A stretch of 58,232 nucleotides of DNA from Nostoc sp. 106C (GCF_002154725.1 NZ_MTAW01000125.1:1-58232); one strand, 5' to 3'; positions 28,828 to 37,577 are shown, numbered from the stretch's first letter. Program-made: numbers and translations. The notes: generated by a model not told the origin, from the sequence alone.

Positions 28828-29523
28828 ATGAAGGGTGCAATATCGCAAATGGGAACTTACCCCAGCGAAAAATCTATTGAGAACCACAACCACGCTGCTA
28901 GGGAATTTTACAGCATTACTTATGCACTTCCCGGACAAGTAGGATTTTGTGTGCCCAGGATTACTGAAGATTTAAACTATCTCCAACGCCTGTTAGAGAT
29001 GATAGAAGCAGAACCTTGGGTAATTAGCCAGCAAGTGAATTACACTGCTGGGTCAATTGTCATTACCTACAAACCTGGGGTAATGTCAGATGTGGAAATG
29101 CGATCGCATTTGGCCGATCTGCTACAATCTGCAACAGATGCAGAAGTCGTAACAAAGCAAAAAACCAATTACCACCACCAGCCTCAGCCTGATAGTGAGA
29201 CTCACTCAACTGAGCAATATCCCAAAGTAGCCTATACCATTGCCCATGCAATTCCCGGACGGGTGCGGTTTCATGTACCGCGAATTGCCTCAGATCCCCA
29301 ATATGCTCAATCTTTAGAAGCTTTACTCAAAGCAGATCCGGCAGTAACCAGTGAGCGAGTGAATCGGAATGCGGCATCAATTGTGATTACCTATAAAACT
29401 GTCAAGGATTCTCACAAACGAATGCAAAACATCTGGGAAACAATCGTATCCCATTTAGCGAATCTGATTCAATCTGCTAGCGATCGCGCGATGTTGAACA
29501 AACACGCCTCTAGCAGAATTTGA
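28828..29523 (+). CDS. Two-module HMA_2-type soluble protein, gene 2 of cluster
   Basis: This 231-residue protein has two HMA_2-like modules, about 20-95 (ITYALPGQVGFCVP) and about 130-200 (IAHAIPGRVRFHVP), with no transmembrane segment and no CxxC. In the first module the normally basic Gly-Arg-x-Arg is replaced by Gly-Gln-x-Gly and a lone Cys appears (GFCVP), so this module may have lost or changed its ligand. The His-rich linker (YHHQPQPDSETH) is notable. ATG at 28828 follows AAGGGAGG by 6 bases, which decides the start. The resemblance of repeats among neighbours suggests duplication within the cluster. Confidence 0.82.
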   Translation: MKGAISQMGTYPSEKSIENHNHAAREFYSITYALPGQVGFCVPRITEDLNYLQRLLEMIEAEPWVISQQVNYTAGSIVITYKPGVMSDVEMRSHLADLLQSATDAEVVTKQKTNYHHQPQPDSETHSTEQYPKVAYTIAHAIPGRVRFHVPRIASDPQYAQSLEALLKADPAVTSERVNRNAASIVITYKTVKDSHKRMQNIWETIVSHLANLIQSASDRAMLNKHASSRI

Positions 29524-29629
29524 CACAGAAAAATAACCATCAGCCAACCAATTTCATCAGATTGGGGGCTATTTTGCTCTTTTAAGTCAGAGTCATCAAG
29601 TTTCATCAACTCTATCTGAGAGACAAGGA

Positions 29630-31933
29630 ATGGTAAAACCAAGGGTTCAATTAGCATCACCGCCTACGCCAATAGTGCCTGAGATTGTCGAGAAGCATCA
29701 CGAGAACGTTGCTTTAGTCAAAGAACAGAATGGAAAAGTTACGTTCACCGACAACAACGGACACAACCGCAGACAGATTACCCAAGTTGCTTACAGCATT
29801 GTTCATGTAACACGAGGAAGGATACGGTTTCGCGTGCCTCGGTTACGTCACGATCGAGACTATGCTCAACGTCTCCAAGCATTATTAGAAGCTGATTCCT
29901 TAGTTATAAGTGCGCGGATCAAGCCAGCGGCGGCGTCGCTAGTTGTGACTTATCAACCTAGACAAATGTCAGAGTCCAAGATGCGATCGCATTTGATTCA
30001 TCTAATCTTAACTGCTAGCGATCCGACAATAGTCATTACAGTTGTTAATAAACCAGCGATTACGCAACCACCAACCGATACAGAAAATTCTTGGCCTGGT
30101 TTACAACTTTCTGCTGTCGCTACTGGTTTAGCGGTGCTGGGGGGACCGTTAGGATTATCAATTCCACCAATTATGGTAGCGGGGACTATTGCTCTAGCAA
30201 CCTTACCAGTTTTTCAAAGAGCATTAGTAGGAATTACGACACAGCGCAAACTCACGATCGACTTTTTGGATTTAATGGCGATCGCTATTACTACCGTCCA
30301 AGGTCATTTTCTTACGCCATCACTGATGCTGAGTTTAATTGAAATTGGCGAGAACATTCGCGATCGCACTGCTCGTTCTTCCAAACTCCAAACTTTGGAT
30401 TTACTCAATTCTCTAGGGCAGTTTGTTTGGGTAGAACGTAATGGCGAGAAACAACAAATCCCTATCCAAGATGTACTGCGAGGCGATACAGTTATTGTCT
30501 ATCCTGGCGAGCAAGTCCCAGTAGATGGTACTATCCTGCGGGGTAAGGCTCTGCTGGATGAGCAAAAACTCACCGGTGAATCCATGCCAGTCTTGAAAAA
30601 GAAGGGACAAGCGGTTTTTGCTTCTACCTTAGTACGCGAGGGACGAATTTATATTCAAGCTGAATGGGTAGGCAATGATACTCGTGCTGGACAGAGTATT
30701 AAATTAATCCAAGAAGCACCTGTCCATGATACGCGCATGGAAAACTATGCGACAAAAATAGCTGAAAGAGCAGTGGTGCCAACTTTGCTACTAGGAGCAG
30801 CAGTATTTGCCGCAACTCGTAACCCAATACGGGCAGCTAGTGTACTGACTCTAGACTTTGCTACAGGTATTCGAGTATCTGTACCAACTACAGTTTTAGC
30901 AGCACTTACCTATGCAGCCAAGCACGGTATTCTCATCCGTAGCGGACGGGCATTAGAACAGCTAGCCGCAGTTGACACGATTGTGTTTGATAAAACAGGC
31001 ACCCTAACTAAAGGAGAAGTGACTGTTATTGGTGTGGAAAGTCTCAATCCAGCAACATCAACTACGCGGGTACTGGAATTAGCAGCAGCAGCAGAACAAC
31101 GACTGACGCACCCAGTAGCCGAAGCCATCATTCGCTATGCCGAAGCTAAGAAAGTGATAATTCCCAACCGCCAGAAATGGAACTATCAACTCGGTTTGGG
31201 AGTGCAAGCAGAAATTGACGGCGAGACGGTTTACGTAGGTAGCGATCGCTTTTTACGCCAGCAAGGCATTGAAATGGCACAGCAAAATGGCCATTCCAAG
31301 CGCTCAGCTTCAATGATTTATGTAGCTAGCAACGGTCAACTTCAAGGTAAAATCAAATATAGTGACATTCTACGTAAAGAAAGTCGGCAAGTAATTAGCC
31401 AGTTATTGACAGTCGAAGGTGTAGAAGTTCATATGCTCACCGGAGACAATAGGCAAACAGCCAATACAGTGGCAGCAGAACTAGGGATACCACCGACAAA
31501 TACTCATGCCGAAGCTTTTCCCGAACAGAAAGCCGCAGTTGTGCGTGCACTACACGAACAAGGTAAGACAGTGGCATTTGTGGGGGATGGGATTAATGAT
31601 TCGCCAGCTTTAGCCTACGCTGATGTTTCCGTATCCTTTGCCAATGGTTCGGAAATTGCCCGCGAAACCGCAGACGTGGTGCTGATGGAGAATAATTTGC
31701 ATGGTTTATTAGAAGCGATCGCGATCGCGCGTCAAGCCAAGCAATTAATTAACCAAAATACAGGTATTGTCGCTGTTCCTAACTTAGGAGCATTGTTCAT
31801 AGCCGTTATTTTTGGTTTAAATCCCCTAGCTGCAACCGTAGTCAACAACGGTTCAACCGTAGTCGCAGGCATCAACGGTTTGCGCCCAATTTTAAAACAT
31901 TCACCAAAGAAAGCTCTACCATCGGCAAGATGA
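29630..31933 (+). CDS. P1B-like P-type ATPase with N-terminal HMA_2 module, atypical TM6
   Basis: This 767-residue integral membrane ATPase has an N-terminal HMA_2-like module (about 48-125, IVHVTRGRIRFRVP), membrane helices, and an actuator domain with TGES (315-318). The phosphorylation site is Asp454 in DKTGTLTKGE. The P1B-specific His494-Pro495 (LTHPVAEA), MLTGDN and GDGIND (652-657) are all intact, so ATP hydrolysis should work. The helix before the P domain, where metal pumps have CPC or a Cys-containing variant, reads LDFATGIRVSVP (Asp409-Thr412), with no cysteine. Cd/Zn/Cu-type coordination is therefore unlikely and the substrate is unknown. It is flanked by HMA_2 and DUF5132 genes, inferred to be accessory subunits. 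Confidence 0.9.
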   Translation: MVKPRVQLASPPTPIVPEIVEKHHENVALVKEQNGKVTFTDNNGHNRRQITQVAYSIVHVTRGRIRFRVPRLRHDRDYAQRLQALLEADSLVISARIKPAAASLVVTYQPRQMSESKMRSHLIHLILTASDPTIVITVVNKPAITQPPTDTENSWPGLQLSAVATGLAVLGGPLGLSIPPIMVAGTIALATLPVFQRALVGITTQRKLTIDFLDLMAIAITTVQGHFLTPSLMLSLIEIGENIRDRTARSSKLQTLDLLNSLGQFVWVERNGEKQQIPIQDVLRGDTVIVYPGEQVPVDGTILRGKALLDEQKLTGESMPVLKKKGQAVFASTLVREGRIYIQAEWVGNDTRAGQSIKLIQEAPVHDTRMENYATKIAERAVVPTLLLGAAVFAATRNPIRAASVLTLDFATGIRVSVPTTVLAALTYAAKHGILIRSGRALEQLAAVDTIVFDKTGTLTKGEVTVIGVESLNPATSTTRVLELAAAAEQRLTHPVAEAIIRYAEAKKVIIPNRQKWNYQLGLGVQAEIDGETVYVGSDRFLRQQGIEMAQQNGHSKRSASMIYVASNGQLQGKIKYSDILRKESRQVISQLLTVEGVEVHMLTGDNRQTANTVAAELGIPPTNTHAEAFPEQKAAVVRALHEQGKTVAFVGDGINDSPALAYADVSVSFANGSEIARETADVVLMENNLHGLLEAIAIARQAKQLINQNTGIVAVPNLGALFIAVIFGLNPLAATVVNNGSTVVAGINGLRPILKHSPKKALPSAR

Positions 31934-32006
31934 AGTGAATATGCCGATTAATTTAGGCTAGAACGCTTTCCTACAAGTTTCCACTTTACCAGAGGTATAT
32001 TTAACT

Positions 32007-32315
32007 ATGGCACCTAAAATCACTGACTTTGTTGAAGACGCTGGCGCTCCCGGAATTATAGCCGGTATTGGAGCAGTATTGCTGGCACCCGTCCTCCTTC
32101 CTGTAGTAGCAGGAATTGGTAAACCATTAGCCAAATCATTAATTAAAGGCGGAATTCTTGCTTATGAAAAGAGCAAAGGAGCCTTTGCTGAACTTGGTGA
32201 AACCTGGGAAGATATGGTAGCTGAAGCACGAGCAGAAATTGCTGAAGATAGAGAAACACCAGCATTTGAAGCTGCTAGCACTCCGGGCGATCGCACTTTG
32301 GATAATGGTGGCTAA
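32007..32315 (+). CDS. DUF5132 small membrane protein
   Basis: This 102-residue DUF5132-type protein has an N-terminal Gly/Ala/Val/Pro-rich hydrophobic segment (about 14-50, IIAGIGAVLLAPVLLPVVAG), then KSLIKGGILAYEKSKGAFAE. An acidic/alanine-rich amphipathic helix follows (EDMVAEARAEIAED), then a disordered tail. The layout (one hydrophobic helix followed by a Glu/Ala helix) resembles mycobacterial PacL/DUF1490 proteins, which scaffold P-type ATPases in the membrane. The terminal His/Asp metal motif of PacL is absent. Immediately downstream of the ATPase and closed by a terminator at 32328-32349. Partner role is inferred from position and layout. Confidence 0.82.
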   Translation: MAPKITDFVEDAGAPGIIAGIGAVLLAPVLLPVVAGIGKPLAKSLIKGGILAYEKSKGAFAELGETWEDMVAEARAEIAEDRETPAFEAASTPGDRTLDNGG

Positions 32316-32327
32316 ATCTGTAAGTAG

Positions 32328-32349
32328 AGGCGCGGCGATCGCGCCTTTT
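32328..32349 (+). terminator. Intrinsic terminator after DUF5132 gene
   Basis: A 7-bp GC-rich stem (32328-32334 with 32340-32346, AGGCGCG/CGCGCCT) with a 5-nt loop is followed by U residues (32346-32349). The loop and right arm contain the HIP1 octamer GCGATCGC. It separates the four-gene run 27728-32315 from the HMA_2 gene at 32465. Confidence 0.8.
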
Positions 32350-32359
32350 ATGAAAATTA

Positions 32360-32424
32360 AACCATAGATGAACACAGATAAACACCGATTAGTTATCTGT
32401 GTGCATCTGTGTTTATCTGTGGTT
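32360..32424. repeat. Dispersed palindromic repeat, 65 bp
   Basis: The left arm 32360-32379 and right arm 32405-32424 are complementary except for two positions (consensus AACCACAGATAAACACAGAT). Another arm-like copy is at 26973-26992. Non-coding; typical of cyanobacterial intergenic palindromes. Confidence 0.75.
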
Positions 32425-32464
32425 CCCAATAATAACTATAGGTAAATTCGTAGGAGGGTAGTTT

Positions 32465-33055
32465 GTGAGTACAAATAATTATGGATATCTCACCCAAATG
32501 CCGCAAGTAATAGAGCAAACAGCTATAAATACTCAATCTAAACTTATACCTACAAAAATAATTAGTGATACTCCAGGGCGATTGAGGCTGAGAATTGCAC
32601 CAGGCGATCGCCAAGCTGGGAAAATGCAAAAAATTGCCAATTTACTAGAAGCACAACCTAACGTTAGTCAAGTAAGAACCAATATTGATCGCGGTAGTAT
32701 TCTCATCAATCATGATCGCGGTGATGACAGTTTAGAAAACGTCCTAAGTACACTCAAGGATATAGGAATTATTTTTGGCGATATTAGTGAGGGTAGTACT
32801 GAAGCATCCGCAGGTGTCTCAAATGCAGTAGTTGATTTAAATAAACGAGTACAACAAGCAACAAACGGTGCTATGGATCTGCGCTTTTTGTTTCCCTTAG
32901 GGCTGAGTATCTTGTCTGTGAGGCAATTGCTCATTAAAGGTCTGCAATTTGAAACTATTCCTTGGTACGTTTTGGCCTGGTATGCCTTCGATAGTTTTAT
33001 CAAATTGAATACTAACAGACAACCACAAACCAACAGCGAGTATGGGAAATCTTAA
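32465..33055 (+). CDS. Single-module HMA_2-type membrane protein, last gene of cluster
   Basis: This 196-residue protein has an HMA_2-like module at about 30-105 (IISDTPGRLRLRIAPGDR), again without CxxC, then an acidic linker. A C-terminal region follows with one or two membrane helices (about 140-185, FLFPLGLSILSVRQLLI and PWYVLAWYAFDSFI). The start is GTG at 32465 with a strong AGGAGGGT site. It follows the terminator and a dispersed repeat, so it may have its own promoter, yet it clearly belongs with the preceding HMA_2 genes. Similar HMA_2 plus C-terminal-helix proteins accompany P-type ATPases in other bacteria. Function unknown. Confidence 0.8.
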   Translation: MSTNNYGYLTQMPQVIEQTAINTQSKLIPTKIISDTPGRLRLRIAPGDRQAGKMQKIANLLEAQPNVSQVRTNIDRGSILINHDRGDDSLENVLSTLKDIGIIFGDISEGSTEASAGVSNAVVDLNKRVQQATNGAMDLRFLFPLGLSILSVRQLLIKGLQFETIPWYVLAWYAFDSFIKLNTNRQPQTNSEYGKS

Positions 33056-33096
33056 CCAGCCTATGCAGATATTTAAAGAATAAATACTTCCAAGCC

Positions 33097-33489
33097 TCAA
33101 GGAATAAACAACCGACCAACTCCCATGTAGTTGTCAATATCTAGGATAATCTCGATCAAGCGCTCAACACATAGCTCTCGATATTCAAACTCATCCAAGC
33201 GTTTAAGATCCCCGATTGTAACTACAGGAAACGAATCTGTTGTATTCTCCTCCCGCATTACTTGTTCTAAGGATTCCTCACCTTTCATGTTCCGATTTGC
33301 GGTAAGGATCATCATTTGGTTGGCTTGAGCATAATGCCAGACAATGCTATCGCTACTATCCATTGATAAACCAGCATCTCGAAAGGTAACGAAACGGACA
33401 TTTATCAAATCAAGCCAACCCGCCTTTGCCAAAATTCCCAGGAAAATAAGCGCATATCCGTCAAGATTGTAATCAACTAAGAAGGTCAT
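33097..33489 (-). CDS. PIN-like/DUF5615-type putative toxin
   Basis: This 130-residue protein begins TFLVDYNLDG with an acidic residue at position 6 as in PIN/Mut7-C-like nucleases. It continues SSDSIVWHYAQANQMMILTANRNMKGEESLE, the second acidic cluster typical of these small proteins. They usually pair with a DUF433 gene; here the DUF433 gene ends four bases inside this start (shared ATGA), showing translational coupling. A ribonuclease-toxin role is inferred from fold and pairing, not shown. It is on the opposite strand to the HMA_2 cluster, with convergent ends about 40 bases apart. Confidence 0.72.
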   Translation of the reverse strand: MTFLVDYNLDGYALIFLGILAKAGWLDLINVRFVTFRDAGLSMDSSDSIVWHYAQANQMMILTANRNMKGEESLEQVMREENTTDSFPVVTIGDLKRLDEFEYRELCVERLIEIILDIDNYMGVGRLFIP

Positions 33490-33863
33490 GGCTTGTCCGA
33501 AGCATGTTTGGCTTTTTGCTCCTCAAGCTTTGCCCACAGAGTTTCTTGTCCAGGTTTGCGTGGCATTGTTGCGATGCAAGCAAAATGTTCGCGGTTACGC
33601 TCTTCCCAATACTGACGAATTTCTTCTCTAGTTTGCAACACTTCTTGATATTCAGCTTCTACCTGAGTAGAATTTGCTTTGATATAAGACAGAGCAGCGT
33701 TAATTTGTTCATCTGTAAGATTAAATTTGTCACGAATTAATTTAGGTGGATACTGAGCTTTCAGAAAATCCATCACATCATAAATAGTGATGCGTGTACC
33801 TGCGATCGTCAGTCCACGTTCTGTACGAATGATGCCTGTTTGTGCATTCGATGCCAGAGTCAT
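33486..33863 (-). CDS. DUF433 protein, putative antitoxin
   Basis: This 125-residue protein has a DUF433 (VapB45-like) winged-helix core at residues 10-65 (IIRTERGLTIAGTRITIYDVMDFLKAQ, FNLTDEQINAALSYI). A charged helical tail (about 70-125) probably wraps the partner. It is upstream of and overlaps by 4 bp the PIN-like gene, so the two are one transcription unit. DUF433 antitoxins usually repress their own promoter. ATG at 33863 is preceded by AGGAGGTAAAGGT, a strong ribosome site. Confidence 0.82.
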   Translation of the reverse strand: MTLASNAQTGIIRTERGLTIAGTRITIYDVMDFLKAQYPPKLIRDKFNLTDEQINAALSYIKANSTQVEAEYQEVLQTREEIRQYWEERNREHFACIATMPRKPGQETLWAKLEEQKAKHASDKP

Positions 33864-33945
33864 ACCTTTACCTCCTGGAACATTGACTCTATATTACCCT
33901 GCACAAAAAGCATGATGAGCAACTGCTTACTCTAACTGCTACCTA

Positions 33946-34430
33946 CTATTTCTTGGCAATCTCAATTGTTCTAGGTAACTGGTTGTCTATGCCATATGAT
34001 GAAACTTCCAAAACGTCTTTAGGAAACAAAGTAAAGCTGTAGATATAATTGATGACATCTGGCATTAGGCTTGGTTCAACCACATCTTGAATCTCCAATT
34101 TTTGCTCAAAGAGTTTAACTGCTTGTTTCTTCCCACCAAGGTATGCATATGCAGTAATGCAATGTTATTACTTATTTAATGCCGATAGTTCAACATCATA
34201 GCTATGATCGCCTCTAGTGGTCTGTAGCTCATCACTATAATATTTAAATTTGTTGAAGCGTTGCTTATCAATACATAAGCTGTCTTTACCAATATTGAAG
34301 TTTAAGTTTTGAGCAAAAGTAATTTGCGGCTTCTCGTGCTTGCCGCAACAAATAATTTTCTTAAACTGAACTTTATCAGCACATATCTATCTGAGTACCA
34401 TAGTTTTTGATGCTGGGTTATTGCATCTTC
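33946..34430 (-). pseudogene. Decayed unidentified gene
   Basis: On the minus strand a long coding-like stretch survives in pieces. One runs from about 34386 to 34174 (with FKKIICCGKHEKPQ, FNKFKYYSDELQTTRGDH). Tandem TAA TAA follows in the same frame, then about 70 more open codons to a TAG at 33946-33948 (AYAYLGGKKQAVKLFEQK, FTLFPKDVLEVSSYGID). Further upstream (34430-34375) the open frame shifts by one (AEEDAITQHQKLWYSDRYV). No start codon precedes the fragments. I do not recognise the family. It overlaps none of its neighbours and ends close to the dhaK ribosome site. Confidence 0.6.
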
Positions 34431-34447
34431 TTCAGCAGTAAGGAACT

Positions 34448-35521
34448 ATGAAAAAACTGATTAACAAGCCAGAAGACTTTGTGCGGGAAAGTTTAGAAGG
34501 TATGGTGGCGGCTCATGCCGATTTAATTCAGGTGAGTTACAATCCCACCTTTGTTTATCGAGCTGATGCACCTATACAGGGGAAAGTTGCAATTATTTCT
34601 GGTGGTGGTAGTGGACATGAGCCGATGCACGCTGGTTTTGTTGGCAGAGGAATGCTGGATGCCGCTTGTCCGGGGGAGGTTTTCACCTCACCTACCCCTG
34701 ACCAAATGCTAGCAGCAGCCAAGCAAGTCAATGGTGGGGCTGGTATCCTTTATATTGTCAAAAACTACAGTGGCGATGTCATGAACTTTGAGATGGCAAC
34801 AGAATTGGCTCAAAGTGAAGGTATCCGCGTGCTGAATATCTTGATTGATGATGATGTGGCAGTCAAAGATAGCCTTTATACTCAGGGACGAAGAGGTGTA
34901 GGCACAACGGTACTAGCAGAAAAAATTTGTGGCGCAGCAGCTGAGGCGGGGTATGATTTGCCACAAATAGCAGATTTGTGCCGCCGCGTAAATTTGCATG
35001 GGCGGAGTATGGGAATTGCTCTAAGTTCTTGCACAGTACCAGCTAAAGGTTCACCCACATTTGCATTAGGCGATCGCGAATTAGAAATTGGTATTGGGAT
35101 TCATGGTGAACCTGGTAGGGAACGCATTGCTTTACAAACAGTAGATGAGATTACCGAGAGTTTGGCGCGAGCAATTATTGAGGATATAGGCTATAGCCGC
35201 ACAGTGCGGGAGTGGGATGAAAATCAAGGGGAATGGGTAGATATAGAACTGATAGATCCACCATTAAAAAGAGGCGATCGCTTACTAGCTTTTGTTAACA
35301 GTATGGGTGGGACTCCTATTTCGGAACTGTATCTTGTCTATCGCAAACTGTCCCAAATCTGCGAACAACAGGGATTGCAAATTGTTCGCAATCTCATTGG
35401 TCCTTACATCACATCTTTGGAAATGCAAGGATGTTCAATTACCCTGTTGAAGCTAGATGATGAAATGCTCCGGCTCTGGGATGCTCCAGTCAAAACGCCA
35501 AGTTTGCGTTGGGGAATTTAG
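34448..35521 (+). CDS. dhaK: Dihydroxyacetone kinase, DhaK subunit
   Basis: This 357-residue subunit binds dihydroxyacetone covalently through a histidine. Visible are [41 protein letters not shown] and the substrate-histidine segment [15 protein letters not shown]. Length is usual for DhaK. ATG at 34448 follows AAGGA by a few bases. The partner subunit dhaL is 2.2 kb downstream on the same strand; the gap is filled by an opposite-strand gene, so the two are not one simple operon. No DhaM phosphotransfer subunit is in the window. The gene supplies dihydroxyacetone phosphate, linking to the aldolase reaction. Confidence 0.95.
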   Translation: MKKLINKPEDFVRESLEGMVAAHADLIQVSYNPTFVYRADAPIQGKVAIISGGGSGHEPMHAGFVGRGMLDAACPGEVFTSPTPDQMLAAAKQVNGGAGILYIVKNYSGDVMNFEMATELAQSEGIRVLNILIDDDVAVKDSLYTQGRRGVGTTVLAEKICGAAAEAGYDLPQIADLCRRVNLHGRSMGIALSSCTVPAKGSPTFALGDRELEIGIGIHGEPGRERIALQTVDEITESLARAIIEDIGYSRTVREWDENQGEWVDIELIDPPLKRGDRLLAFVNSMGGTPISELYLVYRKLSQICEQQGLQIVRNLIGPYITSLEMQGCSITLLKLDDEMLRLWDAPVKTPSLRWGI

Positions 35522-35573
35522 TAGTTGTTATTAGTCATTTGTCATTGGTCAAGAGTCAAGCATTTCCCTTCCT

Positions 35574-37577
35574 TTATCTCCCTTTAAAGCCTGTGTATAA
35601 TACCATAACGCATCCGTTTCCAGTCGATCTGCCAGGAATCTGGTCTCGTGTCAACCTTTTGGTAGTATTACCACGTATTTCCTCAACCCAGATTTGATAG
35701 GTATCTCTATCAAAAAATGTATCAGCCACCCCGGCGAAGGCAGCACCAGCATTGACGATGCGAAAAAGTGGTTCATTTGGGTCTTGTTTAGTAGTGGCAT
35801 AAATTAACGCACCTAAAAGTTCAGTAAAGCCACCATTGGTAGTTTCGATTTTTGTTTTAGCCCTTTCTGTCTTCATACCCAAAATCCAAAGCTTGGCACC
35901 ACTATTCACCACATTAGTTTCTGAACTTCCTTCAGGATTTAGTTGGCGTCCCCAAATATGTTGATTGGGGTTCAGGAATTTCAGCGTACTCATAACAGCA
36001 TCATCAATAAAAAGATCCCCAGTACCTTTGCTTTCCAGGTCAAGCCCCATGATGCTACGGTAAACAACGGTGCGATTAGCAACATTTCTCCATTTCAGCT
36101 TTGAGCCATATCCAACAAAGAAGTTCTCAACAATTAAGGTTGGAGCTTTGCCCTTATCAGCAACAATTTCTCCATTACCTTCAATTGAGCCACTAGTTCC
36201 TAGGAATCTTTGTACCTTGCCTCTAAGTCTGAGAGAACCGTTAATAGTAAAGATTCCAGTATTTGGCACTAAGACTGTGCTTGCACCAGAATCGATTGCC
36301 GCTTGAAAAGCAGCTGTATCATCCTTTTTATCATTAGGGATTGCGCCAAACTTCTCAACGCTGGCCCAAGTTTTCGGGTTATCCCACCCTAGCTTAGGAA
36401 ATTGCTTAATTGGCTGTAGCGATGCCTTTGATGTACGCTTTGGCAAAGGAAACTCGGAAAGAATCGGATGAGAAGTAAATTCACCCATTGCAGCCTTTTG
36501 AATTGTCTTGGCTGCCTTGCGCGCATTACTTGCGAACAGGTTTTTGTAACCAGAAGATACCACGTTTCTGCCGTAGATAAATCCAGCAGAAGAAATTGCT
36601 GGAACAGATTTTGCTTGACCACGACCGATAAGTTTGGCATTCACCAGCGTTAAGGTACTTCCCGGATCGACGCCTCGATTAGGATTTTTGCCATTGATAA
36701 TTGCTGGCACAGAATTAAAACTACTGAAACCTTCAAGACTCATTACTTGGCCGCCATTGTAGATACCTGCTTGTTTTTGATCGCGGACTGTAATGTTCTG
36801 CAACGTCACGCTGTTAATACCATTGTTTGTCAGTATCCCGTTATCGAATCCGACAATCTCAACATCTTCCACTAGCAATGGGCCGACTTCTCCATGAGTG
36901 AGCGCTAAACCAGTTGTTCCTTTTCTGTCAGCAGAGATGATTTTAACGCTGCGTACTGCTCCTTGATTATGGGCAACAAAATTGAGTCCTTCTGCACCCG
37001 GATTATTCTTCCCTGTATTGATAGTCAGGTTCCTCACCGAATTACCAAAGCGTTGAGCCGCACGGCTTACTTTAAAATCTTCAGACTGAGGATTTAAGTC
37101 AGGGTCAAAACCCGTAGAGATTACTGGTCGAGGCTGGTTAGAGTTTTGAAAATTGGGAGAATTATCCTGGAGTTGGATAATGACCCCTTCTTGACTTTGC
37201 CCTTGTAATATAGTTCGCTTGTAATCGGAGCGAGAACGCACGCCTGCTGGCCAATGGAGGGAATTAGATATGTTATACACACCATTGGGCAAGTAGATAA
37301 CTCGTCCTTGATTGGGAAACTGACTGAGTGCTTTTTGGATAGCCTCAGTATCATCCTGACTATCGTTAGGTATAGCCCCATATTCTGGTGAAGTTACATT
37401 GACAACACCTGCATTTGGCGGATAAATAATATTCTCTTTTGGTTTAGCGATCGCCGCACCAAGAGCGATAATCTGATTTTCACTGTTTTTGCTAGGGTCA
37501 ACGCAAGTAGTAGTTAGGAAAGCTATTAAGAATAATAAAGGGAGTAGTTTTAAGATTAATGCCCGAGGAAGAATCAT
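35574..37577 (-). CDS. Pectate-lyase-like (beta-helix) lipoprotein
   Basis: This 667-residue predicted lipoprotein has a signal peptide with a hydrophobic core and lipobox LTTTC (Cys25). Two pectate-lyase-superfamily right-handed beta-helix units follow. The first opens EYGAIPNDSQDDTEAIQKAL with GRVIYLPNGVYNIS; the second opens KFGAIPNDKKDDTAAFQAAI with TVLVPNTGIFTING. The paired architecture is that of GH55-type glucanases and phage-tail-like polysaccharide lyases, so it is probably an exported polysaccharide-acting or -binding protein. No confident catalytic residue can be named. It lies between dhaK and dhaL in the opposite orientation. Confidence 0.85.
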   Translation of the reverse strand: MILPRALILKLLPLLFLIAFLTTTCVDPSKNSENQIIALGAAIAKPKENIIYPPNAGVVNVTSPEYGAIPNDSQDDTEAIQKALSQFPNQGRVIYLPNGVYNISNSLHWPAGVRSRSDYKRTILQGQSQEGVIIQLQDNSPNFQNSNQPRPVISTGFDPDLNPQSEDFKVSRAAQRFGNSVRNLTINTGKNNPGAEGLNFVAHNQGAVRSVKIISADRKGTTGLALTHGEVGPLLVEDVEIVGFDNGILTNNGINSVTLQNITVRDQKQAGIYNGGQVMSLEGFSSFNSVPAIINGKNPNRGVDPGSTLTLVNAKLIGRGQAKSVPAISSAGFIYGRNVVSSGYKNLFASNARKAAKTIQKAAMGEFTSHPILSEFPLPKRTSKASLQPIKQFPKLGWDNPKTWASVEKFGAIPNDKKDDTAAFQAAIDSGASTVLVPNTGIFTINGSLRLRGKVQRFLGTSGSIEGNGEIVADKGKAPTLIVENFFVGYGSKLKWRNVANRTVVYRSIMGLDLESKGTGDLFIDDAVMSTLKFLNPNQHIWGRQLNPEGSSETNVVNSGAKLWILGMKTERAKTKIETTNGGFTELLGALIYATTKQDPNEPLFRIVNAGAAFAGVADTFFDRDTYQIWVEEIRGNTTKRLTRDQIPGRSTGNGCVMVLYTGFKGR

